Assembly: GCF_002482975.1 (NCBI RefSeq)
Contig: NZ_DLHA01000019.1
Coordinates: 627,077-691,076, forward strand
Length of the DNA: 64,000 nucleotides
Direction of reading: 5' to 3'
Source of the DNA: Flavobacterium sp. UBA7680
GTDB taxonomy: Bacteria; Bacteroidota; Bacteroidia; Flavobacteriales; Flavobacteriaceae
The notes under the pieces are model-generated. The model saw only the letters and a program-made list of their open reading frames with translations, had not been told where the DNA came from and searched no databases. Below, in pieces: positions 36,537 through 45,368 of the stretch. Position numbers and translations under genes: made by a program. Position 1 is the stretch's first letter. Each line of letters begins with the position of its first letter.

Positions 36537-37163
36537 CTATTTTAGTAGTTCAATTTGATTGCGGTGTAGTTTTAATAAGTCCCCTTGCTCCATTTTTTTT
36601 AGTAGTCGTGATATTACTTCTCTTGAAGTATTAAGTTCGATTGCAATTTCCTGATGCGATAAGTTCAAAACATTGGTCTTGCTGACTTCCTGGTGCCGTT
36701 TTAGATAAAAAACTAATCGCTCATCCATTGCCTTAAAAGCAATATTATCTACTACATCTAGGACCTCTTCAAATCGGGTGCGATAAGTTTCGATCACAAA
36801 TTCATACCAACTGCGATGCTGCATCATCCATTTATCCATTAAGGGCAACGGTACCATAATAAGTTCTGCATCTTCCTCTACTTTAGCCATGATTTGGCTA
36901 ATTTTATTTTTAGTGGCACAAATCATCGAAATGGCACAAGCCTGCCCAGGTTGCAGGTAGTACATGAAAAACTCTCCGCCGTTATCATCTTCTCTATAAA
37001 TCTTTATTCTACCGCTAATCACCAGCATAGTGCTTTTGATATATTGCCCCGTCCTCATTAAAACATCACCGGCTTTAAATTCCTGTATTACAGCATTTTT
37101 TTCTATATCATCTATAAGTAAGCTTGAAAAAGAAGGAAATATTTTGTGAATAGATTCGTGCAT
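36537..37163 (-). CDS. Crp/Fnr-family regulator, probable activator of the sulfide/efflux regulon
   Basis: The start MHESIH at 37163 gives 208 residues; the ATG at 37202 adds a poor leader. A cyclic-nucleotide-binding-like barrel (FKAGDVLMRTGQYIKSTMLV) and dimer helix lead to an HTH whose recognition helix (LNTSREVISRLLKKM) has the ExxSR triad. FNR uses this triad to read TTGAT half-sites. Five TGAT-type palindromes sit upstream of the cluster's transcription units. The FNR N-terminal iron-sulfur cysteines are absent. Two cysteines in the barrel (QACAISMICATK, C76 and C82) could sense oxidants or persulfide, which is inference. Confidence 0.9.
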   Translation of the reverse strand: MHESIHKIFPSFSSLLIDDIEKNAVIQEFKAGDVLMRTGQYIKSTMLVISGRIKIYREDDNGGEFFMYYLQPGQACAISMICATKNKISQIMAKVEEDAELIMVPLPLMDKWMMQHRSWYEFVIETYRTRFEEVLDVVDNIAFKAMDERLVFYLKRHQEVSKTNVLNLSHQEIAIELNTSREVISRLLKKMEQGDLLKLHRNQIELLK

Positions 37164-37261
37164 TAGAATGATTTTTTGAAAAGTAAAAATACTATAAAAC
37201 AAATGGAATCATTTATAAGGAATAAAAAAAATGACTTATTGTATTATATATCTATTTAAAA

Positions 37262-37672
37262 TACTCCTATTTTAATGACAATTTGTAATACGGGGATTGT
37301 TTGATGCACCACACTGCGAGGAATATTTACTCTGTAGATATAATGCCCAAGGATTATCAGTTACTTCCAATGGAGATCGTACATGCCCATTATAGCTCGG
37401 CATTGTTACCTGCTCTTTAGAGCCATTCCCAAGGGCTGTATTTTTAGCAGTCAAATTTCCATTAAAACTATAATCAATCATGGCCTCTAGTAATCTGTAA
37501 ATACCATAATAGTCATATGCGTCATACGCTCTTTGCGTATTGGGAAGATTTCGCTCAGCTGTGTAAGTAAAATTAGGCAAGACTTATTTTTTCATTAAAA
37601 TAAAATCTTTTTCAGAGTTTGGAATATTTATATTTTTAAATATCTCAATTGCCAGCCTATGGTCATTTGTCC
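37262..37672 (-). pseudogene. C-terminal fragment of an alpha/beta-hydrolase gene
   Basis: The segment is a diverged copy of the 3' part of the hydrolase gene at 52813-53865. It encodes FTYTAERNLPNTQRAYDAYD, LLEAMIDYSFNGNLTAKNTA and the RITNC tail. Relative to the full gene an in-frame stop interrupts it just upstream of the LPNFTYTAE segment, and similarity ends abruptly near 37672. It is a partial duplication left on the island. Confidence 0.85.
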
Positions 37673-38090
37673 TAAATATAAAATTGGGCCCTTAGCGGCC
37701 CTTAGACCCGATTGCTTCACCAGTTCGCTTCGCTGGTGTGCAGTGAAATCCTTTTGTGCCGGGCTTTGGCACAAAAGATTAAAACGGATAGCGGGAAAAG
37801 CTCCTGAAAAGAGCTATTATGTAAATTTCGACCGGCATAATTGCAATAATCCTGCGGGCAGACTTGGATAATCTAAATCACTTTTTGGATAGCAAGTTTT
37901 ATAGCGTTGTACTATTCAGAAATACAAACAGCTTAAAACAACAATAACATCTATATACCTGCAGCAGCTCTGAAGATTATGAATTCACTCTTAAAAAATA
38001 ACTCTGCTTCGGGAAATGTATTGAGTAAACTCATCGCTAAGAGGTATCTAAGTATACTTCCAGTTATATCTAACTGCAGCTTTTATATTG
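37673..38090. other. GC-rich, hairpin-rich noncoding segment
   Basis: From 37685 to about 37835 the base composition jumps to GC-rich. Several hairpins appear: GGGCCCTTAGCGGCCCTTAG, ACCAGTTCGCTTCGCTGGT and CTTTTGTGCC/GGCACAAAAG. Short frames here have no protein pattern. It could be a structured RNA or a dispersed flavobacterial repeat. The rest, to 38090, is featureless. Confidence 0.45.
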
Positions 38091-38309
38091 CTATACAATA
38101 GGAATTCCTGCCCAATAAAACACAAGCATAACTACAATGGTTATTGCAATACTGCACCAAGTGAGAATACGCCAGTAAGTGGATCTTCCATTGCCGTACC
38201 GCCAAATTCTCTCTCCCGCTTCTTGCCTGTATGATTTTAAAGTTAATCTCGCCAGTACATAGGTTGAAAAAGTAAAGATCAAAATTGTAATCAACCAAAA
38301 TTTTATCAT
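38091..38309 (-). CDS. Small inner-membrane protein, unknown function
   Basis: 72 residues with two hydrophobic helices (FWLITILIFTFSTYVLARL; ILTWCSIAITIVVMLVFYW) around a charged loop. It was preferred over the overlapping frame at 38083-38298 because only this frame has regular membrane helices. It lies beside a histidine kinase gene on the same strand. Confidence 0.5.
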   Translation of the reverse strand: MIKFWLITILIFTFSTYVLARLTLKSYRQEAGERIWRYGNGRSTYWRILTWCSIAITIVVMLVFYWAGIPIV

Positions 38310-38452
38310 AGTTTATATTTTTAAAATACTGTTAAATTTTCTCTTTTTTTAGATTTCATATCCGCTGCCGCCAATTCCAATTACGGACATTGCGAGCTTG
38401 TGGTATGTTTTGCAGTCTTAATATCTTGAGTAAATGCCTGATACCTGACATT

Positions 38453-39961
38453 CTAAATGGCAGTTTTAAACTGTTTTAAAGGCAGAGTGACTATAAACTC
38501 TGCTCCGTTATTTTTATCACCAAAGGCCTCAATAGTTCCGTTATGCCTTTTGGCTATTTTTCTGCACAGTGCAAGCCCAAGTCCGTTTCCTTCATACTCA
38601 TCTTTAGAATGCAGTCGCTCAAAGGCCTTAAATATGCTTTGAAAATGACTTGAATCCAGCCCTATCCCATTATCTTTGATACTTATACGTACAAAATCAC
38701 TGCCCTTAATTTCTACCAGCGCCGATGAAATAATTACCCGCGGCGGCTGATCTGACTTTGAAAACTTGAGTGCATTGTGCACTATGTTATAAAAAAGCTG
38801 CTGAATGAGTATCGGAGCCCCTTCTATCTCAGCAAGCTCACTTACGATCAATATGGCGTTTTTTTCTTTTATAACCAGCTCCAGGTCCGTTTTTATATGC
38901 TCCATAATTTCATTTAGGCCTATTTTTTGTACCGGCTGTGCTGTTTTGTCAATTGTGGAATAATCAAGGATTCCCTCTATGACAGCATGCATCCTAAGGG
39001 CAGAATGATCAATTTTTCCCAGATATCTTTCCGCACTCTGCAAGGAACCAGATTCCAGATCACTTCTCAAAAAGGCATTAAATATCATAATTTTTCGCAC
39101 AGGCTCCTTAAGATCATGGCTTACTACACTGGCAAAATGCAGCAGATCGTCATTGGATCTGCGAAGCTCTCTGGTGTGCTCGGTGACCTGCTTTTTTAGT
39201 TCCTGCTCAAACTGCCTCTGCCCGCTTATATCCTGGATGATTCCAATAATGGTGACTGCTCTGCCGTCTAGATCTTTGATAATTTTCCCATTGATTTTCG
39301 CCCATCGTATGGACTGGTCCTCCTTGATTATCCGGGCCTCATAGCTTATTATACCGGTTTTTTGAGCCTCCTTATGTGCTTTTTCCCGTACCCCCAGAAC
39401 CTCAGGGTGCAGTTTTGCAATTAACTCTTTATTAGTGATATTCTGGCCAGCAGACCAGATAGCGTTAAAATTTCCGCAGGTTGTGATTTGTTGTGTTTTA
39501 AGATCTATTTCGTAGGTCCCCATGCCAGAGGCGTCAATGGCTATGCGGAGTTTTTCCTCTGCGCTCTGTACCTGCAGTCTTGCCAGATACAGGTCCGTAA
39601 CGTCCACTCCTGTATTCATCACGCCGTAAATTCGGCCTTCCGCGTCAGTAAGAGGGACGAAACTATAATTGAAATAACGCGTTTTGGCAATGCCGTCAAT
39701 TACCAGTTCTACTTTTTTGTCTTTGGCATGAAAAGCAATACCGGTCCTAAAAACTCCAGTTACCTGATCAAATATCTGCCGTGCTTCCAGTTCAGGCAGT
39801 AATTCCTTAAACGTTTTTCCTATTACCTGACTACCTTTCCCCAAAATCTGTATCATTGCGGGATTGGCTAATTCTATCTTTAGTTCTTCTCCGACATAAA
39901 CCCCTATGGGTAATGGCGTGTTCTCTACTATGTCTTTCAAAAGTGTTAAGTTGTCGTACAT
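38453..39961 (-). CDS. PAS-domain sensor histidine kinase, orphan
   Basis: 502 residues, no membrane segment, hence cytoplasmic. Two PAS domains (about 10-125 and 130-255, with ITIIGIIQDISGQRQFEQEL as the second PAC motif) precede HisKA (FASVVSHDLKEPVRKIMIF, phosphoacceptor H) and HATPase_c (NIVHNALKFSKS, DNGIGLD, GNGLGLALCRKI). The architecture is that of bacteriophytochrome-like light/redox kinases, but no GAF/PHY part is present. No response regulator gene is adjacent. Base composition is more GC-rich than the defence genes, suggesting a separate origin. Confidence 0.93.
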   Translation of the reverse strand: MYDNLTLLKDIVENTPLPIGVYVGEELKIELANPAMIQILGKGSQVIGKTFKELLPELEARQIFDQVTGVFRTGIAFHAKDKKVELVIDGIAKTRYFNYSFVPLTDAEGRIYGVMNTGVDVTDLYLARLQVQSAEEKLRIAIDASGMGTYEIDLKTQQITTCGNFNAIWSAGQNITNKELIAKLHPEVLGVREKAHKEAQKTGIISYEARIIKEDQSIRWAKINGKIIKDLDGRAVTIIGIIQDISGQRQFEQELKKQVTEHTRELRRSNDDLLHFASVVSHDLKEPVRKIMIFNAFLRSDLESGSLQSAERYLGKIDHSALRMHAVIEGILDYSTIDKTAQPVQKIGLNEIMEHIKTDLELVIKEKNAILIVSELAEIEGAPILIQQLFYNIVHNALKFSKSDQPPRVIISSALVEIKGSDFVRISIKDNGIGLDSSHFQSIFKAFERLHSKDEYEGNGLGLALCRKIAKRHNGTIEAFGDKNNGAEFIVTLPLKQFKTAI

Positions 39962-40109
39962 GGCGGTTGATGGTTTTTGCGAATTTATAAAGCTTCTGCA
40001 TTTACAGCATTACATCACGGGCTGGCAATATTTAAAAATTCCAATGAACTGAATTTTTGTCTTTTTTGCTTAGCAGCCTGCTATGCTCTTTTTTTAATAA
40101 ATTTCCAGA

Positions 40110-40685
40110 TCATGTCTTGGCCAGGATTTCCCTTTTTACAATATTCCATTTACTTTTGTCCTTTACAAACAATAATACAGAAACTATAATATGTTTATCC
40201 TCCGCTTTAGAAAGCACCAGCATTGCCTTGTTGTCAAAGGATTTAAAATTCTCTACAGTAAATCTTTCTGTATTTTTATTTTGCAGTTCATCAGTGAGAA
40301 TACTACTGCTATTAAAATGAATTGAATATCCCCCAATTTGTTTTGCAAATTTATGATCAATTGAAAATTCATTATAGGAAATATCATAGATGAGATCTTT
40401 AAACTGATCTTTATAAAAGGGATTCTTATCAAAAAAATCAACCAACAGTTCATCTGCATCTTCATTATAGGCAATCCTGGGATTGAGTTCAATTATCTTT
40501 TTTTCACCTTTTTTAAATTTTGTTGATTTTTTCTGCAAAAAACCTTCAGCATGAGCTTTTGCATCAATTATTTTCAGGAAATTATGCTCTAAAAACAACT
40601 GGCTTTTTAAATTCTGATTCTCACAGGAAACCAGCATAAAGAGTAAAAAAAGGAAAGCTTGTTTTTTTAAAAAACATTTAAACAT
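40110..40685 (-). CDS. Putative lipoprotein, unknown function
   Basis: 191 residues with a lipoprotein signal (FLFLLFMLVSCENQN). The mature part alternates charged and aromatic stretches (FFDKNPFYKDQFKDLIYD) without a known motif. Flanking genes give no functional hint. A start at the lipobox-proximal ATG (40685) is the only reasonable choice. Confidence 0.65.
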   Translation of the reverse strand: MFKCFLKKQAFLFLLFMLVSCENQNLKSQLFLEHNFLKIIDAKAHAEGFLQKKSTKFKKGEKKIIELNPRIAYNEDADELLVDFFDKNPFYKDQFKDLIYDISYNEFSIDHKFAKQIGGYSIHFNSSSILTDELQNKNTERFTVENFKSFDNKAMLVLSKAEDKHIIVSVLLFVKDKSKWNIVKREILAKT

Positions 40686-41055
40686 ATCTATATTATTTTG
40701 TATACTGTTATTTTATAACAATTGGGATTATGCACCCGGTTTTGCAGGGAGTGGATTTTTTTCTCTACCTGACTTCCAGGCTGTAGATTTTATTTATTAC
40801 ATATGCTTTGATACAGACAGGCACAACACATTTAAAAGCCAGTAAAATAAAAGACTTTAACTGCTGATAAAGCACCTGATGCACCACCACACCGGTTTAT
40901 TTTCAATCTTACCGTTTTTAGGATAAATAAATTCAGCGCCAGCCCTATATCAGGACTAATGCTCCTTAACTTATTTAATTTAAGGCTTCTTAAAGAAAAG
41001 CAGAAGATCATTCAGAGCAGAGTAATTCTGCCGGAAAAACAGCCGGTATTAAAAC
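40686..41055. other. Intergenic region, nothing recognised
   Basis: 370 bp of mixed composition between two small minus-strand genes. No promoter box, repeat or gene was found that could be defended. Confidence 0.4.
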
Positions 41056-41418
41056 CTAGAAAAGCTGATACAGGTGAAGATGGGCATGCCTCTCCACTTG
41101 GTATAATTTGGCAATTCCGTAAATTAAACTGTTTTTAAAAATACCAAAACGGATTAATTGATGGAAATAAGCCGTCTTTAAAATAAAAGGATCAGAAGTT
41201 GTAGCCCTATATTTTACTTTCTTTTTTACCTTGGTATGCAGATCCGTTTTATTGGCTGCAAAGGAGCCTGAATCTATAAAATGAAGTGTCTGGAATTTCG
41301 AATAAACCTGCTGCATTTCAAGTCCGGTAAGTACCTGCTGACGACTTTGTTCTTTTCTGCTTAGAAAAGCAAAAAAGAGAAGTAGGACGGCAATTATGAA
41401 CTTAAAATTTTTCATCAA
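41056..41418 (-). CDS. Small exported protein sharing its C-terminal tail with the 134-aa paralogues
   Basis: 120 residues. The hydrophobic N-terminus (FKFIIAVLLLFFAFLS) is a signal peptide or anchor. The body is basic. The last residues, HLHLYQLF, are the same as the ends of the two 134-residue proteins at 51501-51905 and 58874-59278 (YLHLYQLF), and the DNA around the stop is also similar (CTAGAAAAGCTGATACAGG). The rest is not obviously related, so the tail may mark a conserved secretion or interaction signal or a shared DNA element. Confidence 0.55.
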   Translation of the reverse strand: MMKNFKFIIAVLLLFFAFLSRKEQSRQQVLTGLEMQQVYSKFQTLHFIDSGSFAANKTDLHTKVKKKVKYRATTSDPFILKTAYFHQLIRFGIFKNSLIYGIAKLYQVERHAHLHLYQLF

Positions 41419-41791
41419 TAGAATTACGGATTACATACTGGCATATTTACAATTGGATTGATACAATATGGTACCAAAGATATCCCTTTTTAAAATAAAA
41501 TTATCTTCTAAAAGAAAAAAACTGCCCTGTAAATATACATCTGCAAATGTAAATTTTAAGCACACTGCTTTTATTGGTTCCAGCAGGTAAAAAAAGATAA
41601 ACAAGTAAATAAATACCAGCTATTTTAAAAAAAAGAAAAACAATTTCCCGAATATTTAACTTTATTTATTTATTTTTGTTTGTATAGCAATGAGTGTAAC
41701 CAAGGATTTTCACCATCAAGATTACCTGACTAAATTGGCTTACAGCAATTGCCTGACCCAAGTTTACATATTAACCTAAATACGCCCTATC
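41419..41791. other. Intergenic region between divergent genes
   Basis: Holds the promoters of the leftward 120-aa gene and the rightward secreted-protein gene. No confident box or repeat was found. Confidence 0.4.
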
Positions 41792-43084
41792 ATGAAAAAA
41801 ATTACTCAGATTATCTGTATTATTTTGACAGTAACCAGTATGAGTGCCCAGCAGGAGAAAGGAATTATAGGCTACAGCAACTGGCTGGACAACTGGACCG
41901 AATTTAAACCTCATAAAACAGAGCACGGCGATCCAAACCAAATTTTAGCAGGAAATATTTCTGTCAACACAAAATTGCTCAAGAGGAATGTTTATGTGTT
42001 ACAGGGAAACGTGTATGTTACAAACAATGCTGTTTTAACCATTGAACCAGGTACGTTAATTATCGGTGATTTTGAAACAAAAGGCACACTTGTGGTAACA
42101 AAAGGAGCGCAGATAATTGCCGACGGGCAGGAAACAGACCCAATTGTTTTTACTTCTAACCGCAGCATGAAAAAAGCAGGCGACTGGGGCGGGGTTGTAA
42201 TCCTTGGTGATGCTCCGATCAATAAATTCGGAAATATCGGTTCTTACAACTTAGATCTTGACCCTTCACTTACCACCTATGGAGGCGATAATGCCGCATC
42301 AAATTCCGGTATTTTAAGATATGTCAGAATTGAATTTGCCGGAAAAAAAGTAAAAGGATCCGATACTTTTAACGGCCTTACCATTGCAGGAGTTGGAAAC
42401 AAGACCATATTGGAGAACATAATGGTGAGCTACTCAGGAGGTGATTCATTTGCCTTTTACGGAGGTGATGTAAATGCCACAAAATTTGTTTCTTATAAAT
42501 CAATCAATGACGATTATAAATTCACCCAGGGCATTCAATGCCGCCTGTACAACTCACTGGCAGTAAGATCTTCTTATTTATCAAGTAATAAAGACGGATC
42601 ACGCTGCATGGAAGTAAAATCATACGAAAAGAAAAACGAGACCGATTTTACCAAAAACCAGACTTTTGTTACCGCTTCCAATATTACAATGCTTAACGAC
42701 AGCGATAACATCAAAGCCGATATTCAGTCAGGTCTGGTAAAAGAAGCTGTTTACGTAGCCGAAAATGCTTTCCTTGAAATGAAACGCAGCGTAATTTCAG
42801 GATTCAGCCCTGCTGTTTTATTGGACAGCAAAACAGAGGTTAATGATGCTAATCTTAAAAAAATAAAAATTCAGGAAATGTTTTTCAACATGTGTAACGG
42901 GAATATTTTTACCGAGTACAATACAAACAATGACGATTTAGAGCACTGGTACGGCAACAGCCTGTTTTTTAATGTTTCCGCACAAAGCGACAACAAAGAA
43001 ACCTTCGTTGATATTTTCAATGCAAAAAAACCGGACTTCCGATTACAATTAGGCAAAATTACAGCCTCCAGCGGAAACAGATAA
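41792..43084 (+). CDS. Secreted beta-helix-like protein (T9SS-associated type)
   Basis: 430 residues with signal peptide (ITQIICIILTVTSMSAQQ). Repeats of VYVLQGNVYVTNNAVLTIEPG and TLVVTKGAQIIADGQETDP are typical of right-handed beta-helix surface proteins of Bacteroidota that are often misnamed multidrug transporters. A GDWGGVVILGDAPIN segment and an IRYVRIEFAG-like rung (LRYVRIEFAGKK) support this. No C-terminal type IX sorting domain is seen, so it is probably periplasmic or outer-membrane attached. It begins a rightward group with lgt and DUF1573. Confidence 0.75.
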   Translation: MKKITQIICIILTVTSMSAQQEKGIIGYSNWLDNWTEFKPHKTEHGDPNQILAGNISVNTKLLKRNVYVLQGNVYVTNNAVLTIEPGTLIIGDFETKGTLVVTKGAQIIADGQETDPIVFTSNRSMKKAGDWGGVVILGDAPINKFGNIGSYNLDLDPSLTTYGGDNAASNSGILRYVRIEFAGKKVKGSDTFNGLTIAGVGNKTILENIMVSYSGGDSFAFYGGDVNATKFVSYKSINDDYKFTQGIQCRLYNSLAVRSSYLSSNKDGSRCMEVKSYEKKNETDFTKNQTFVTASNITMLNDSDNIKADIQSGLVKEAVYVAENAFLEMKRSVISGFSPAVLLDSKTEVNDANLKKIKIQEMFFNMCNGNIFTEYNTNNDDLEHWYGNSLFFNVSAQSDNKETFVDIFNAKKPDFRLQLGKITASSGNR

Positions 43085-43097
43085 TTTTTTTATATTC

Positions 43098-43128
43098 AAG
43101 GGCGCCAAACTGCTTAAGTGGCGCCCTT
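43098..43128 (+). terminator. Terminator after the secreted-protein gene
   Basis: The GC-rich stem AAGGGCGCCA/TGGCGCCCTT lies 14 bp after the stop. No strong T-run follows, so a stable pause hairpin or partial terminator is likely. Confidence 0.55.
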
Positions 43129-43175
43129 CACATTTATGTATTCGTCGTAAACAAGACCAAAAAAAACCAAATATA

Positions 43176-43580
43176 ATGGCCTTACCTCTAGAAAAATATT
43201 TTATAATCTTACTATGTTTTATTTCTCCTGCTGCCGCTAGTTTATCTGCGCAGAGTTTAAAAATCAAACCCTTTTCCAATCAACAAACCTGCAATTCACA
43301 AACACCTGAAAATGAGCTACAAAAGCATACTACTACTCAATTGAGTATCAAAATGGATGCTTCATGTCATTCTCAAACAGCAGAAAAATATATCACTGCC
43401 AGGGATGCAGGGGCTGATTTGAACAGTACTTTAGAATATACTCCCTGTTCGATTCAGACAGCTTCCTATTCCGCGCTTGTAAAAAATATTGTTGAAAAAT
43501 ACAAATATGATTTTTCAGAAACATTTATTGAGATTTTGTTTTTTGAAGATATCGATTTGGCAAGGCAGCGCACTATATAA
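43176..43580 (+). CDS. Exported cysteine-containing small protein, unknown
   Basis: 134 residues. The signal peptide (YFIILLCFISPAAASLSAQ) is followed by a polar, probably disordered middle with a few cysteines (QTCNSQTPEN, ASCHSQTAE, YTPCSIQTA) and a C-terminal helix. The spaced single cysteines could bind a metal, but nothing else supports that. The lgt gene follows 41 bp later. Confidence 0.5.
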   Translation: MALPLEKYFIILLCFISPAAASLSAQSLKIKPFSNQQTCNSQTPENELQKHTTTQLSIKMDASCHSQTAEKYITARDAGADLNSTLEYTPCSIQTASYSALVKNIVEKYKYDFSETFIEILFFEDIDLARQRTI

Positions 43581-43621
43581 GCAAAAAAAGAGCTGTTTTT
43601 TTTATATATTTCCAGATAATT

Positions 43622-44569
43622 ATGATACAGGCACTTGCTATAATATGGAACCCCTCAGATGGGATTCAAATCGGTTTTTTTACACTTCATTTCTACAGCC
43701 TTATGTTTCTCATTGCATTTGGTACCGGATGGTTTATAATGAAAAAAATATATGACCGCGAGAATGAACCTGTAGAAAAGCTCGACAAACTTTTTATCTA
43801 TACAATAGCGGCGACGTTAGTCGGCGCAAGATTAGGACACGTTTTTTTCTACGACTGGAATTATTTTTCTAAGCATCCTGAGGAAATCCTGCTTCCCTTC
43901 CGTTTTAGTCCGAAATTTGAATATACAGGTTTTACAGGACTTGCAAGTCATGGGGCTGCCATTGCAGTGATTCTGGTTGTTATCTGGTACAGCAAAAAAA
44001 TAATCCATAAGCCTGTGTTCTGGGTGCTGGACCGTATCGTCATACCGGTAAGCAGCGGAGGGGTTTTTGTAAGGCTGGGAAATTTTTTTAATTCTGAAAT
44101 TACAGGAAGACCAGTATCCTCCACGTTTCCTACAGCAATAAAGTTCATAAGGGATGAAGACAATCTTTCCAGGGCCAAAGCCATGAGCATAACTGGTAAA
44201 CAAGACTACAACCAGGCCTATGATTTAATTGCAAAAGATCCCAGGTTTTCAGATATTCTCGCTGCCATACCCTACAAGCATCCCGCGCAGCTTTATGAAG
44301 CCGCAGGATACATCGTTGTTTTTATAATCCTTTACTATATGTACTGGAAAACCGATGCACGGACCCAGCCTGGATTGATCTTTGGAGTTTTTCTGGTTTT
44401 ACTTTGGACAGTCCGCTTTTGTGTAGAATTTGTAAAGGCCAGCCAGGGAGGATTTGAGGGAAAAGACCCTGTACTGCTAACGGGCCAGTGGCTAAGTATC
44501 CCATTCATTTTAGTCGGTTTTTTTATAATTCTCAGATCACATAAAAGAAAATCACTTTCTAAGAACTGA
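43622..44569 (+). CDS. lgt: Prolipoprotein diacylglyceryl transferase (island copy)
   Basis: 315 residues with about seven membrane helices. Lgt moves diacylglycerol from phosphatidylglycerol to the lipobox cysteine of prolipoproteins. Signature segments are ARLGHVFFYDW, FTGLASHGAAIAVILVV (the H-G pair), and RLGNFFNSEITGRP, matching the GRxGNFxNxE family motif with one change. HPAQLYEAAGYIVVF and the charged C-terminal end also fit. The host should carry its own lgt elsewhere; an accessory copy on an island may serve the many island lipoproteins. Confidence 0.92.
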   Translation: MIQALAIIWNPSDGIQIGFFTLHFYSLMFLIAFGTGWFIMKKIYDRENEPVEKLDKLFIYTIAATLVGARLGHVFFYDWNYFSKHPEEILLPFRFSPKFEYTGFTGLASHGAAIAVILVVIWYSKKIIHKPVFWVLDRIVIPVSSGGVFVRLGNFFNSEITGRPVSSTFPTAIKFIRDEDNLSRAKAMSITGKQDYNQAYDLIAKDPRFSDILAAIPYKHPAQLYEAAGYIVVFIILYYMYWKTDARTQPGLIFGVFLVLLWTVRFCVEFVKASQGGFEGKDPVLLTGQWLSIPFILVGFFIILRSHKRKSLSKN

Positions 44570-44754
44570 TATACATACAATTTATTTATATTAAATCACT
44601 ATATTACAGCCCCTTTACTACAACTTATTTATTAATAATAACCATGTTTTAAAATTGCGGCCAGTAGATAATCAATACTTATATTGTATAGGGAAAACAG
44701 TTTTTTTTATTTAATTATGAAAGTAAATTTACTTACGTCTTAAAAACAATCCAA

Positions 44755-45138
44755 ATGAAAAATATCAACATTTTTATTGCAGTAGTATTATTCAGCACCG
44801 TTGGTTACTGCCAAAATGGTCCCAGAATTGAATTTGAAGATGCGGATAATACCATAGATTATGGTACAACTTCCAAAGCGGATAATAAAGTTCGTTCATT
44901 TGAATTTAAAAACACTGGAAACGCACCGCTGCTGATCACACGCGCAGAATCAACACTAAGTTCAATCGTTGTTACAAAACCTGCTTCGGCAATTATGCCG
45001 GGTAAAAAAGGCAAAATTAATATTAAATACAACAATCTGACTGAAGGCCCGATTCGTAAAACAATTACCGTGGAGAGCAATGCCGTAAATTATCCTGACG
45101 GCAGGGTTGCCTTAAGAATTAAAGGGGAAGTCCTTTAA
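44755..45138 (+). CDS. DUF1573 exported protein
   Basis: 127 residues. Signal peptide (NIFIAVVLFSTVGYCQ) and one Ig-like DUF1573 domain: RSFEFKNTGNAPLLITRAES, IMPGKKGKINIKYNN and IRKTITVESNA are diagnostic. These are periplasmic or surface proteins of unknown role in Bacteroidota. It is preceded by 185 bp without a gene, so it probably has its own promoter. Confidence 0.88.
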   Translation: MKNINIFIAVVLFSTVGYCQNGPRIEFEDADNTIDYGTTSKADNKVRSFEFKNTGNAPLLITRAESTLSSIVVTKPASAIMPGKKGKINIKYNNLTEGPIRKTITVESNAVNYPDGRVALRIKGEVL

Positions 45139-45267
45139 AAATAAAAGCTTAAAATAGTGAATAGCTGGTTTTAAAGCTTTTGTGATATAAAATATAATGC
45201 ACGAAGAATAATAGCTTACTGAAAACTTAAAAACAGAATTTATATTTAAAGACAAGACCAGATAATA

Positions 45268-45300
45268 ATAAGGCTGCACTATTTGAAGGCAGCCTTATTA
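45268..45300. terminator. Hairpin between DUF1573 and the second RND operon
   Basis: The stem AATAAGGCTGC/GCAGCCTTATT lies between convergent genes. T-runs are weak, so a bidirectional terminator is likely but not certain. Confidence 0.55.
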
Positions 45301-45368
45301 ATCTACTAGAAATAATATGAGTCAGTTAGGAGCATCGGGGATTTAATTCCATTTTTTTGCTTCCTGTA

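Noticed and set aside
37164..37260. Autoregulatory FNR-like site before the Crp/Fnr gene
   Set aside because: Only weak partial matches (GGAATCATTTATAAGG) were found, so autoregulation is not claimed.
38083..38298. 71-codon frame overlapping the small membrane-protein gene
   Set aside because: The overlapping 72-codon frame has two clear membrane helices, while this one has no regular pattern.
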